A stretch of DNA of 24,488 nucleotides from JALZCH01 sp036400075 (lineage in GTDB: Bacteria; Acidobacteriota; Blastocatellia; Pyrinomonadales; Pyrinomonadaceae). Of this stretch, positions 1-8,071 are shown piece after piece. Every line of letters starts with the position of its first letter. The stretch's first letter is position 1. The stretch lies in NCBI GenBank assembly GCA_036400075.1, contig DASWLV010000172.1:1-24488 (forward strand). Direction: 5' to 3'. A program made the translations under genes and the position numbers. Under the pieces are notes generated by a model that had not been told where the DNA came from, did no database searches, and saw only the letters and a program-made list of their open reading frames with translations.

Positions 1-1038
1 GCGGCGGCAAAAGCCTATGATCCGAAAATCGTTCGCGTTTCGGTCGGTTTTAACGACGAAGTTAAACATATCGCTTACGCCAACAGCGACGGCGTTTACT
101 GGGAAGATTCGCAGCCGCTCTTTATGTTCAATACGTCCTGCATCGCCGAACAGGGCAAGAGCCGCGAAACCGGCTATCAAGGCGGCGGCGGGCGTATCGG
201 TTTGGAATATTTCAACAAACGAAAAGCCGCCGATATTGCCAAAGACGCAGCGCGTCTCGCGGTTTTGAATCTTTCGGCGCAGGAAGCCGAAGCCGGCGTG
301 CAAACCGTCGTGATGGGAAATGCGGAAAGCGCGGTTTTGCTCCACGAAGCGGTCGGACACGGGCTTGAAGCCGATTTCAATTATAAGAAACTTTCAAATT
401 ATTCCGGTCGCGTCGGTCAAAAAGTCGCTTCCGAACATTGCACGGTCGTTGACGAAGGCTTGTTTACGAATATGCGCGGGACGATCAACGTTGACGACGA
501 AGGAAACGCGCCGCAAAGCACGACACTCATCGAAAACGGAATCCTTCGGGGTTATATGACCGACCGCATTTCGGCGAAACAACTGGGCGTCAAGCCTTCG
601 GGCAACGGTCGCCGTCAGGCTTACAATCATCCGCCGATGCCGCGTATGACGAACACTTATTTGCAGCCGGGCAAATATTCGGCTGAAGAAATTTTGAAAA
701 CCGTCAAAAAAGGCATTTACGCCAAAGGCTTTACCGGCGGAAATGTGGACATTACCAAAGGCGATTTCACGTTTAGCTGTTCCGAGTGCTACATGATTGA
801 AGACGGCAAAATCACCGCGCCGCTCAAAGGCGTGACGCTCGTCGGAAACGGTCCCGACGTGATGACGAAAGTCACGATGGTCGGAAACGATTTGAAATTC
901 ACGGACGGCGGCTGGACTTGCGGCAAAAGCGGTCAAATGGTTCCTGTCGGAATGGGAACACCAACCGTTAAAGTTTCCGAAATCACCGTCGGCGGAACGA
1001 AAGTCAAAGCTGCGGCACCGAAAGCCGAGGAAGAATAA
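1..1038 (+). CDS. tldD: TldD-type metallopeptidase, 3' part
   Basis: Frame 1 is open from the first base to the TAA at 1036, giving 345 residues; the gene starts upstream of the window. TldD is the catalytic partner of TldE (PmbA) in a cytoplasmic zinc protease that in other bacteria trims peptides such as microcin precursors and CcdA. The metal-binding HEAVGH motif lies at local residues 115-120 and is followed by GLEADF. Further family blocks are the GRRQAYNHPPMPRMTNT region and CSECYMIEDGKITAPL near the C terminus. The last residues (about 335-345) are a short Lys/Ala/Glu tail. pmbA follows after 25 nt, so the two are very likely co-transcribed and act as a heterodimer. Identification is by motif and by the neighbouring paralogue. 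Confidence 0.95.
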   Translation, partial: AAAKAYDPKIVRVSVGFNDEVKHIAYANSDGVYWEDSQPLFMFNTSCIAEQGKSRETGYQGGGGRIGLEYFNKRKAADIAKDAARLAVLNLSAQEAEAGVQTVVMGNAESAVLLHEAVGHGLEADFNYKKLSNYSGRVGQKVASEHCTVVDEGLFTNMRGTINVDDEGNAPQSTTLIENGILRGYMTDRISAKQLGVKPSGNGRRQAYNHPPMPRMTNTYLQPGKYSAEEILKTVKKGIYAKGFTGGNVDITKGDFTFSCSECYMIEDGKITAPLKGVTLVGNGPDVMTKVTMVGNDLKFTDGGWTCGKSGQMVPVGMGTPTVKVSEITVGGTKVKAAAPKAEEE

Positions 1039-1063
1039 AAACGAGGAAAGGAGCTAAAGAAAA

Positions 1064-2416
1064 ATGAACCAGGATTACAGAAGCTTAGCTGCCGAACTCG
1101 TTTCGGCTTTGAAAAAACAGGGCGCTGACGCCGCAGACGTTTATATCGTTTCGAGTTCGGGTTTTAACACGACCGTTAGGCTCGGAAAAATTGAAAGATT
1201 GCAGCAATCTACCAGCAAAGGTCTGGGAATGCGCGTGATCAAAAACGGCGCGATGGCTAACACTTTTACCACCGATTTTAATGGCAAAGCCGTGCAAAGC
1301 TTGGCGCGCGAGACAATGGAAATTGTTAAAATCTCAAATGCCGACAAACACAACGGACTCGCTCCGAAAGACCTTTTGGGCGTTTACGAAGGCAAGCTGA
1401 TGATGTTTGACGAATCGCTCGCCAAAATCGCGCCGGAAAAGAAAATCGAAATCGCCAGAACCGCCGAAGACGCCGGTTTGAAGTTTGACAAGCGCGTCAC
1501 AAACGGACGCGGCACAAGCTGGAATGATTCGCGCAATCAGATAACTCTGGCAAATTCCGACGGTTTCGTCGGGCAATATCAAACAACGAGCGCGAGTTTT
1601 TCGGTAGGTTTGATCGCCGAAGAAAACGGTGTCAAACAAAGCGATGGCTGGTACACCGTCGGTCGCTATTTTAACAAACTCGCTTCGCCGAAAGAAGTCG
1701 GAGAAGAAGCCGCGCGCCGCGCCGTCAGAAAGCTCGGCGGACGCAAAGCCAAATCGCAGGTTGTTCCGGTCGTGGTTGATCCGCAGGTCGCAGGCGGTTT
1801 TGTCAGTATGATTTTCGGCGCGGCGGCGGGCGGGAGCATTTTCCGCCGTTCGTCATTTTTGGTTGATAAAATCGGTCAGGAAGTCGGCTCGCCGCTGGTC
1901 ACGATTGTTGACGACGCGACAATGGCTGACGGCGTGGCTTCGCGCCCGTTTGATGCCGAAGGCGTAAAAACATCGCAGATTACAATTCTGGAAAACGGCG
2001 TTTTAAAGAATTACATTTGCGATTCTTACGCCGCGCGTCGTTTGAATATGAAAGCGACCGGCAACGCTTCGCGCGGTTATCAATCAAATCCGAACGTCGG
2101 CAGCACGAATCTTTATATGAAAAACGGCACAACCGATCCGAAAGACATTATAAAATCCGTTAAAAATGGGCTTTATTTAACTGACTTTTTCGGTTCGGGC
2201 GTCAATTATGTAAGCGGCGATTTTTCACAAGGTGCGAGCGGTTTTTGGATTGAAAACGGCGAAATCACTTATCCGGTTCAGGAAATCACAATTGCCGGAA
2301 ATGTTTTGAAAGCGCTTAGAGACGTAAAAATGGTGGGCAATGATTTGAGCTTCAAGCTCGGAAGCACTGCGGCACCGACTCTGCTTGTCTCGGAATTAAC
2401 TGTCGGCGGCGAGTAA
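1064..2416 (+). CDS. pmbA: TldE/PmbA-type metallopeptidase subunit
   Basis: 450 residues, the usual length for TldE/PmbA. It is homologous to TldD in fold but has no HExxxH motif: the equivalent region reads DPQVAGGFVSMIFGAAAGGS, as expected for the non-catalytic subunit of the TldD/TldE protease. The C terminus has the family pattern SGFWIENGEITYPVQEITIAGN and GNDLSF. The ATG at 1064 is preceded by a clear AAAGGAG about 11 nt upstream. It lies 25 nt after tldD in the same direction, so a two-gene operon is likely. It ends just before a long inverted repeat shared with the convergent PEPCK gene. Role inferred from family: stabilises and opens the TldD active site for unfolded peptides in the cytoplasm. 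Confidence 0.95.
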   Translation: MNQDYRSLAAELVSALKKQGADAADVYIVSSSGFNTTVRLGKIERLQQSTSKGLGMRVIKNGAMANTFTTDFNGKAVQSLARETMEIVKISNADKHNGLAPKDLLGVYEGKLMMFDESLAKIAPEKKIEIARTAEDAGLKFDKRVTNGRGTSWNDSRNQITLANSDGFVGQYQTTSASFSVGLIAEENGVKQSDGWYTVGRYFNKLASPKEVGEEAARRAVRKLGGRKAKSQVVPVVVDPQVAGGFVSMIFGAAAGGSIFRRSSFLVDKIGQEVGSPLVTIVDDATMADGVASRPFDAEGVKTSQITILENGVLKNYICDSYAARRLNMKATGNASRGYQSNPNVGSTNLYMKNGTTDPKDIIKSVKNGLYLTDFFGSGVNYVSGDFSQGASGFWIENGEITYPVQEITIAGNVLKALRDVKMVGNDLSFKLGSTAAPTLLVSELTVGGE

Positions 2417-2423
2417 GGTTAAA

Positions 2424-2503
2424 AAACAGAAGCCCGCGCGTAAGCAAGGGCGGAACGTTCTAGATTGAATTTTCCGCCCTTGCTTACGCGCGGGCTTCTG
2501 TTT
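2424..2503. terminator. 32-bp perfect inverted repeat between convergent genes
   Basis: Positions 2424-2455 and 2472-2503 are perfect reverse complements (32 bp) around a 16-nt AT-rich loop. The element sits exactly between the stop codons of pmbA (+) and the PEPCK gene (-). An A-run precedes it and TTT follows, so it can act as a bidirectional rho-independent terminator. The arm is GC-rich (contains GCCCGCGCG and GCAAGGGCGG) and much longer than a terminator needs, so it may also be a dispersed repeat element. Confidence 0.75.
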
Positions 2504-2512
2504 GGTTGCGAT

Positions 2513-4444
2513 TTATGTATTTGGCGCGATTGCAATGGCTGTTTTGGCTTCTTTTTCTCGCGATTCCTGAAAACTCTTCTCCGCAGGCTCAGCGCGCGGA
2601 GTTGCCAAACCGAGTTCTGTTGCACGCCACAAAGCCGACAATAAAAGCTCGCGAATAAACGTCAATTCTTTCGGCAGACGGTCGTAGAGCTTAAAGAAAA
2701 TCTCGTCGTGCATAGCGATTTCCTTCACCCACAAATCGCGGTCAATGCTCATCACTTTTTCGAAATCTTCTTCAGTGAAGTTTTCCATTCCGCGCCAATC
2801 CAAATCTTCGTAACGCGGAACCCAGCCGAGCGATGTTTCAATGCCGATTGACTTGCCGCGCGCACGTTCGACGACCCATTTCAAAACACGCATATTTTCG
2901 CCGTAACCAGCCCACAAAAATTTGCCGTCTTCGCCTCGTCTAAACCAGTTGACATTAAAAATGCGCGGCGGTTCGGGAATGTTGCGTCCGAAGTTGAGCC
3001 AGTGGGCGAAATAATCGCCCATGTGATAGCCGCAGAATGGCAGCATCGCAAACGGATCGCGGCGGACTTCGCCAATGTTTCCGAAAGCGGCGGCGGTCAT
3101 TTCCGAACCCATCGTTGCGGCGTTGTAAACGCCGAAAGCCCAGTTAAACGATTGCAGAATCAGCGGAGCAACGTTTGAACGGCGTCCGCCGAAAATAAAC
3201 GCTGAAACCGGAACGCCTTGCGGATTGTCGAAATTTTCGTCAATCACTGGGCATTGAATTGAAGGCGCGGTGAAACGGGCGTTTGGGTGTGCGGCTTTTT
3301 TATCCGATCCGGGCGTCCAATCGTTGCCTTGCCAATCAATCGCGTGCGCGGGCGGTTCGCCGTCCATCCCTTCCCACCAGACATCGCCGTCGTCCGTCAG
3401 CGCAACGTTGGTGAAAATCGTATTTTCACGAATCGTTTCCATCGCATTCGGATTAGTTTTAAAGTTCGTGCCGGGCGCAACGCCGAAAAATCCGGCTTCC
3501 GGGTTGATAGCGTGAAGTCTGCCGTTTTCATCCGGTTTTATCCAGGCGATGTCATCGCCGACCGTCGTCACTTCCCAGCCTTCTTCCTGAAAAGGTTTCG
3601 GCGGAATCAGCATCGCAAAATTGGTTTTGCCGCAGGCGGATGGAAACGCCGCGCAAATGTAATCTTTGCGACCGTCGGGCGATTTGACGCCCACAATCAA
3701 CATATGTTCGGCGAGCCAGCCTTGTTCCTGTCCGAGCTTGGAAGCGATTCTCAGAGCGAGACATTTTTTGCCGAGCAGCGCGTTGCCGCCATAACCCGAA
3801 CCGTAACTCCAGATCGAGCGTTCTTCGGGAAAATGAACGATGTATTTGTCTTTCGGATCGGGCGAGCAAGCCCACGCAACATCAGGCTGTCCCGGTTCAA
3901 GCGGCATTCCGACCGAATGGAGACAGTGAACAAATTCGCCGTCGCCAAGCGCTTCAAGAGCCTGGTCACCCATCCTTGTCATAAGTTTCATATTGACGAC
4001 GACATACGCCGAATCGGAAAGCTGAACGCCGAATTGCGAAATCGGCGAGCCGATTGGTCCCATACAGAACGGAATCACATACATCGTCCGTCCGCGCATA
4101 CATCCTTCAAACTTCGGAGTCAGCGTGGCTTTCATTTCGCGCGGCTGCATCCAGTTGTTGGTCGGACCGGCGTCGCTTTTGCTCAAAGTGCAAATATAAG
4201 TGCGGTCTTCGACGCGCGCCACGTCCGACGGATGCGAGCGCGCTAAAAAGCTGTTCGGGCGTTTTTCGGGATTCAGGCGTATAAAAGTACCGCTCTGCAC
4301 CATTTCTTCGCACAAACGGTCGTATTCTTCCTGCGAGCCGTCGCACCAGTAAACCGCATCGGGCTGGCAAAGCTCTGCCATTTCATCAACCCAACGAATC
4401 AATTCGGCATTCTTGACGTTTGCCGGAGCTTCAAATTTAGCCAT
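2513..4444 (-). CDS. pckG: Phosphoenolpyruvate carboxykinase (GTP)
   Basis: 643 residues from the ATG at 4442-4444, which has GGAGA a few bases upstream; an upstream in-frame start at 4528 exists but has no ribosome site and adds 28 atypical residues. The enzyme interconverts oxaloacetate + GTP and PEP + GDP + CO2, the entry step of gluconeogenesis. It is clearly the GTP class: the P-loop segment CAAFPSACGKTNFAML covers residues 264-279, with the catalytic-loop cysteine at 271, and GDDIAWIKPDENG and NPEAGFFGVAPGTN follow. The C terminus is about 20-30 residues longer than usual and ends in a Lys/Glu/Ala stretch. It converges on pmbA. The 165 nt upstream (4445-4609) are AT-rich and must hold its promoter, but I see no strong -35/-10 pair. 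Confidence 0.97.
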   Translation of the reverse strand: MAKFEAPANVKNAELIRWVDEMAELCQPDAVYWCDGSQEEYDRLCEEMVQSGTFIRLNPEKRPNSFLARSHPSDVARVEDRTYICTLSKSDAGPTNNWMQPREMKATLTPKFEGCMRGRTMYVIPFCMGPIGSPISQFGVQLSDSAYVVVNMKLMTRMGDQALEALGDGEFVHCLHSVGMPLEPGQPDVAWACSPDPKDKYIVHFPEERSIWSYGSGYGGNALLGKKCLALRIASKLGQEQGWLAEHMLIVGVKSPDGRKDYICAAFPSACGKTNFAMLIPPKPFQEEGWEVTTVGDDIAWIKPDENGRLHAINPEAGFFGVAPGTNFKTNPNAMETIRENTIFTNVALTDDGDVWWEGMDGEPPAHAIDWQGNDWTPGSDKKAAHPNARFTAPSIQCPVIDENFDNPQGVPVSAFIFGGRRSNVAPLILQSFNWAFGVYNAATMGSEMTAAAFGNIGEVRRDPFAMLPFCGYHMGDYFAHWLNFGRNIPEPPRIFNVNWFRRGEDGKFLWAGYGENMRVLKWVVERARGKSIGIETSLGWVPRYEDLDWRGMENFTEEDFEKVMSIDRDLWVKEIAMHDEIFFKLYDRLPKELTFIRELLLSALWRATELGLATPRAEPAEKSFQESREKEAKTAIAIAPNT

Positions 4445-4609
4445 ATCGTTTCTCCACAAAAAGATAAAATGTTTTGGAAAAATCCTTTTAAATAATGCTT
4501 TGGATAAAAAAATAACGGGTCTCTGCAACTCGTTTACTCAGCATTTTGGAAGTTTAACACAGAAACTGTGCCGCGAGACATAACCGAGCGGCTGAAAGTG
4601 CTTGTTTAA

Positions 4610-5509
4610 TTAGGTCGCAGGCTCAATTTTCGGTTTTCCGGCATTAAAAATTGTGTGCGCGGCAACGGTTGCGATAATTACAACGCCGCCGATTATCGCC
4701 CAGTTTGAAGGTTTTTCCCCCAAAAGAAAGAAAACCCAAACCGGATTGAGCAGCGGTTCGATAAAACCGATAATGCTCGCGTCGAGGGAGCGGACGCCTT
4801 TTGAAATACCGTAAGTGAACAGAAAATAAGCCAGTCCGATTTGAAAAACTCCGAGAAAACCGACGCTCAAAATATCCTGTGTCGTCCAGACTGACGGATT
4901 CGGAACGATAAACGGCAGCATTATCAAAACGCCGAGCAGATTGCCGTAAAAAACCGAAACCGCCGGATTTTTTTTGAGCATTACGGGATGCCTCAAAACG
5001 GTGAAATAAAATCCGAAAAACACGCCCGACGCGAGCGCCAGTAAATTCCCGTTAAACTGCGATTCGGCGGAAAGCTCGGCGCTCGGCGCGGCGTCTAAAA
5101 AAAACAAAGACATTCCGGCGAGACAAAAAATGACCGTAAATAAATCGGTAAAACGAAACTTTTCTTTTAAAATCAGAGGCGCGAGCAGCAAAATGTAAAT
5201 CGGCGCGGTGTATTGCAGAAAAATCGCGTTGGCGGCGGTCGTCATTTTCGTCGCAATCGCAAAACACGAAAGCGTTCCGGCATAAAAAAACGCGCTCAGA
5301 AGCGTAAAGCCGTCGAGCCGCAAGCCTTTTTTATAAGTCAGCAAACCGATTGTCAAAGCCGCGAGCAAACAGCGTCCGGCATTGACCTCAAAACCGGAGA
5401 CGCTCGTCATTTTGATAAACAGCCCGCCCGTGCTCCACAGGAAAACCGCCGCCAAAATATAGACCGTCGGAGGGAGAGAAACGGCTGTCGCAGTTTTCGC
5501 TTCGTTCAT
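4610..5509 (-). CDS. EamA-family (DMT superfamily) permease
   Basis: 299 residues with about ten hydrophobic segments in two similar halves, the usual EamA/RhaT-type design of the drug/metabolite transporter superfamily. The first helix has FLWSTGGLFIKM, and the second half contains GLAYFLFTYGISKGVRSLDASIIGFIEPLLNPVW, the characteristic EamA pattern with the conserved E-P-L-xx-P-V-W. It is an inner-membrane protein that probably exports or imports a small metabolite; the substrate cannot be read from the sequence. The start at 5507-5509 has no evident Shine-Dalgarno sequence. The gene is divergent from a small AraC-type regulator 105 nt away, which suggests that regulator may control it. Confidence 0.9.
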   Translation of the reverse strand: MNEAKTATAVSLPPTVYILAAVFLWSTGGLFIKMTSVSGFEVNAGRCLLAALTIGLLTYKKGLRLDGFTLLSAFFYAGTLSCFAIATKMTTAANAIFLQYTAPIYILLLAPLILKEKFRFTDLFTVIFCLAGMSLFFLDAAPSAELSAESQFNGNLLALASGVFFGFYFTVLRHPVMLKKNPAVSVFYGNLLGVLIMLPFIVPNPSVWTTQDILSVGFLGVFQIGLAYFLFTYGISKGVRSLDASIIGFIEPLLNPVWVFFLLGEKPSNWAIIGGVVIIATVAAHTIFNAGKPKIEPAT

Positions 5510-5548
5510 AAAAGGTTGTATTTACCAATACTTAAGCAAAAAAAAGAT

Positions 5549-5576
5549 TTGTTGGAAAACGAGTTTATGCTAGACT
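5549..5576 (+). promoter_or_regulatory. Candidate promoter for the AraC-type gene
   Basis: TTGTTG at 5549-5554, a 16-nt spacer and TAGACT at 5571-5576 (each 4 of 6 to consensus), with TG two bases before the -10 as in extended -10 promoters. It lies 38 nt before the start codon in the divergent eamA/araC spacer. Moderate match only. Confidence 0.35.
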
Positions 5577-5614
5577 GCTTCCGTTGCTAAATAAATTGAA
5601 AAGAGGTCCTCACC

Positions 5615-5968
5615 ATGGATAAGCGAATACTTATTCTCCGTAAATATATCTCGGAAAACCTCCAACAAGAATTTTCGGTCATGCGACTGGCAGAAAAAGT
5701 TAAACTCTCCGCTTCGCATTTGCCCGCTCTCTTCAAAAGAGAAACCGGACTTCCGCCGATTCGCTATATTATCAATCTGCGGCTCGAAGAATCACGAAAA
5801 CTTTTGGATGGCGACGATTTCACCGCGATCAAGCAAATAGCAATTCGAGTCGGTTTCAACGACCCTGCTCACTTTGTTCGCGAATTTAAGAAAAAATACG
5901 GTCTTTCTCCGAAAGAGTATCGCAAACAAAAATGGGCAAAGGAAGCCGAATCTGAAAAGCTTCCGTAA
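5615..5968 (+). CDS. Single-domain AraC-family transcriptional regulator
   Basis: 117 residues consisting almost only of the AraC/XylS DNA-binding domain with its two helix-turn-helix units. The first is LAEKVKLSASHLPALFKRETG (about residues 25-45). The second includes IKQIAIRVGFNDPAHFVREFKKKYGLSPKEYR, the typical AraC signature. There is no N-terminal ligand-binding domain, so it resembles the MarA/SoxS size class, which is regulated by abundance rather than by ligand. The ATG at 5615 has GAGG about 9 nt upstream. The C-terminal 15 residues are charged. It is divergent from an EamA permease gene, its most likely target. Nothing suggests truncation: the start has its own ribosome site and a plausible promoter. 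Confidence 0.9.
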   Translation: MDKRILILRKYISENLQQEFSVMRLAEKVKLSASHLPALFKRETGLPPIRYIINLRLEESRKLLDGDDFTAIKQIAIRVGFNDPAHFVREFKKKYGLSPKEYRKQKWAKEAESEKLP

Positions 5969-6037
5969 GCCGGCGAAAATATTCCTAATCGTCGTTTTCT
6001 CCAACAAATCGTAGAAAATATCAAAGAATCATCGGAT

Positions 6038-6064
6038 TTATCAATAAACAGTTGTTTTTGATAA
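6038..6064. promoter_or_regulatory. 7-bp inverted repeat upstream of gene A (possible operator)
   Basis: TTATCAA (6038-6044) and TTGATAA (6058-6064) form an interrupted palindrome with 20-nt centre-to-centre spacing, about two helical turns. It lies directly upstream of the candidate -35 at 6075. This geometry suits a dimeric regulator, but the region is AT-rich and the match could be chance. The remainder of the 236-nt spacer 5969-6204 shows no gene. Confidence 0.25.
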
Positions 6065-6074
6065 TAAATAATTG

Positions 6075-6103
6075 TTGACGGAGAAAGACTTAGTCACCAC
6101 AAT
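6075..6103 (+). promoter_or_regulatory. Candidate promoter of gene A
   Basis: TTGACG (6075-6080, 5 of 6 to the -35 consensus), a 17-nt spacer and CACAAT (6098-6103, 4 of 6). It would give a leader of about 95 nt before the start at 6205. Weak but correctly spaced. Confidence 0.3.
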
Positions 6104-6204
6104 CAAAGTTATAGTTCGCTAAATACAAACTCAATACAAATTCACAAATCCGTATATTGCGCGACTAAATCTCAAAAAAAAACAGCAAAATAAAAGGAGA
6201 AAGT

Positions 6205-7569
6205 ATGTTAAAAAAGAATACACTCAAATTGTGTTTCACTTTGTGCTTAATCCTTTGTTTGGGGAGTGAAGCCTTTACACCTGCCCAATTCCACTCGGCA
6301 CAAAACTATGAAAACTCTCAGCTATTACTCAATTTGTCTATTTTGAAATCAAATGATTTCTCTGACTCTTCAAAGCCTGAAATTTGGCAGACTGAATTAA
6401 ATAATCCTGAAACTGTTCCAGATAGAACAGCCCAATCCCTTTTCTTTCTCACAATCTCTAAATTGGTGAATGAAGGAAAAGAAGATTTTGCGCGGAAATA
6501 CATTAAGCTGATGGGATTGATAAATTGTCCCGATACGCAATGCTCGTCCAATATTTCCGAACAAGATGTGCAAAAGATTCTATCTGTCGTGAAGGAATAC
6601 GAGGCTAAAGTCGCTTCTCTTGACGAAAAAGCACTTGATTTAAAAAGAAAGAATAGTAGTTCACAACTAACCGTTCTGCAAAAGCAGAAGTTACGCGAAT
6701 TAGAAAAGGCTGTTCAGAAATTATCGGTACTATTGCGTCCTGAGACCTTTTCTCGATTCAAAGACCATATAAATTTCAGAATTAAGCCGAAAGTTAAGAT
6801 TGTTAAAAGAAACGCTTCGGCGCAATCTAAATTGGAATCTGTGAATCAAATAAATGTTGCCGCAGATTCACAACGTCGCATTCGCAAAACCAAATCACAA
6901 TTAGCCGACGCTGCTCAACTTCGACCTGAAGACCCGATTGATGACACCGGATATACTACGGAAATGTCAGATGTTTGGGTTGCTCCGTCAAGCGATTCAG
7001 AGGAGGTTTTACCGGAAGGAACAGCGCCGGTTTTTTCAACAACTATTGTCGGTGTAGGAGTTTCCGAAGCGGATTACGACGCTAACGTTTATCAAACATC
7101 AACAACGGTTTCGATAGTAACGGATGGCAATATTCTTGCTACGGATAATGCAACCGGAACTTTTTCCGCGATTGCGGAAACTCAATACACAATCGAAACG
7201 GATTTCGGAACGGTTTCACCAGACCAGCCGGAAGTGCAGTATGACATTCAATCAACTCACGCTTATAATGATTCACCCAGTTATGCGGATTACTCATTTT
7301 ATAGTTATTCTTCTGCAATAATCTGGGTTACGTTTAGATATACTGGCTACATCTGGGCTGGTATGGGTTTCGGCGGTTGTTCAGGTCAATATCCATTCGG
7401 TTACAGTGCATCTTGTCCATTTTATGATGACTGTCAAAAGGCTAAGATGTGTTCTCGCTATGTTTCAAACGCAATTCAGGGCTATGGATATAGATTCAGA
7501 ACAATAGGTTTACAATGGTGTCAAACATTTAATTTGCACGTAAATTTCAGACCATGGTGCAGAGGATAA
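6205..7569 (+). CDS. Secreted cysteine-rich protein of unknown function (gene A)
   Basis: 454 residues; I do not recognise the family. The start has a strong AAAGGAGAAAG ribosome site. Residues 1-23 form a signal peptide (basic LKK, hydrophobic core, SEA before the likely cleavage site), so the product is exported. Residues 120-185 are charged and probably helical or coiled coil. Residues about 236-350 form a Ser/Thr/Val-rich, probably beta-sandwich region beginning EDPIDDTGYT and containing VWVAP and TSTTVSIV. The last 63 residues are aromatic and carry six cysteines (392, 404, 410, 416, 439, 452), consistent with disulphides outside the cell. Lower GC and TTA/AGA codons set it apart from its neighbours. 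It is followed by an ankyrin-repeat gene, and the middle region is duplicated in a broken copy at 8089-8459. Confidence 0.85.
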   Translation: MLKKNTLKLCFTLCLILCLGSEAFTPAQFHSAQNYENSQLLLNLSILKSNDFSDSSKPEIWQTELNNPETVPDRTAQSLFFLTISKLVNEGKEDFARKYIKLMGLINCPDTQCSSNISEQDVQKILSVVKEYEAKVASLDEKALDLKRKNSSSQLTVLQKQKLRELEKAVQKLSVLLRPETFSRFKDHINFRIKPKVKIVKRNASAQSKLESVNQINVAADSQRRIRKTKSQLADAAQLRPEDPIDDTGYTTEMSDVWVAPSSDSEEVLPEGTAPVFSTTIVGVGVSEADYDANVYQTSTTVSIVTDGNILATDNATGTFSAIAETQYTIETDFGTVSPDQPEVQYDIQSTHAYNDSPSYADYSFYSYSSAIIWVTFRYTGYIWAGMGFGGCSGQYPFGYSASCPFYDDCQKAKMCSRYVSNAIQGYGYRFRTIGLQWCQTFNLHVNFRPWCRG

Positions 7570-7574
7570 TAAAT

Positions 7575-7610
7575 ATGAATAAGACCTTGCCAAGGCAAGG
7601 TCTTATTCAT
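7575..7610. terminator. 17-bp perfect hairpin between genes A and B
   Basis: Positions 7575-7591 and 7594-7610 are perfect reverse complements with a 2-nt AA centre. The hairpin starts 5 nt after the stop of gene A and ends one base before the AAGGAG ribosome site of gene B. No U-tract follows, so it may attenuate read-through, stabilise the upstream mRNA 3' end or modulate access to the gene B ribosome site rather than act as a classic terminator. Confidence 0.6.
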
Positions 7611-7621
7611 TAAGGAGCAGT

Positions 7622-8071
7622 ATGAGCCGTTTATTAATAAAAGCTATTTTAGCTAATAAAATTGAAGTTGTTAGTAATTTTATTGAATCTAGTTATGACT
7701 TAAATGAAAGAAATGAGGTAGGTCAAACGGCGCTCATTATCGCTACTGTTGCTGATTACCAGGAAATTACAAAATTGCTTCTTGAAGCCGGCTGCAACCC
7801 TAACTTAGTGGATGAATTTGGTCAATCAGCTTTAATGTATGCCGTCGTTAATAAAAACATAGAAATTGTTGAGCTTCTACTGAAATATGGAGCGAAAACT
7901 AATCTTAAAAATTTAGCTGGCAGAACAGCTTTTGATATGGCTAGAGAAAACGGTTTTCATCTTCAGTATGGAGCGATAATTACAAATATCGAATTTCTTT
8001 GTTGGCAAAGGGAAGGTAAAATTTTGAAAATTCTGAAAAAGCACCAAAAATGGCAGAACGAAACCGAATAG
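7622..8071 (+). CDS. Small ankyrin-repeat protein (gene B)
   Basis: 149 residues, with AAGGAG 4 nt before the ATG. No signal peptide, so it is probably cytoplasmic. Residues about 32-110 contain two to three ankyrin repeats: GQTALIIATVADYQEITKLL with LLEAGCNPNLVD, then GQSALMYAVVNKNIEIVELL with LLKYGAKTNLKN, then GRTAFDMA. Ankyrin repeats bind proteins. A small ankyrin gene right after a secreted protein can encode an immunity or inhibitor partner, but here that is inference only. The stop TAG at 8069-8071 lies inside a 16-nt stretch also found in gene A (6422-6437), so the C terminus may have been reset by a deletion junction. The last residues differ from those of the downstream partial copy. 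Confidence 0.85.
   Translation: MSRLLIKAILANKIEVVSNFIESSYDLNERNEVGQTALIIATVADYQEITKLLLEAGCNPNLVDEFGQSALMYAVVNKNIEIVELLLKYGAKTNLKNLAGRTAFDMARENGFHLQYGAIITNIEFLCWQREGKILKILKKHQKWQNETE

Noticed and set aside
394..936. 180-codon minus-strand open frame within tldD
   Set aside because: Shadow frame of tldD, with the His/Arg/Phe-rich composition expected from antisense reading.
3287..4246. 319-codon plus-strand open frame opposite the PEPCK gene
   Set aside because: Mirror of a well-identified gene with typical codon-shadow composition; no ribosome site and no recognisable domain.
6205..8071. Calling A-B a toxin-immunity pair outright
   Set aside because: No known toxin domain or catalytic motif is visible in A, and the broken copy lacks the C terminus that such loci usually keep; retained only as a hypothesis.
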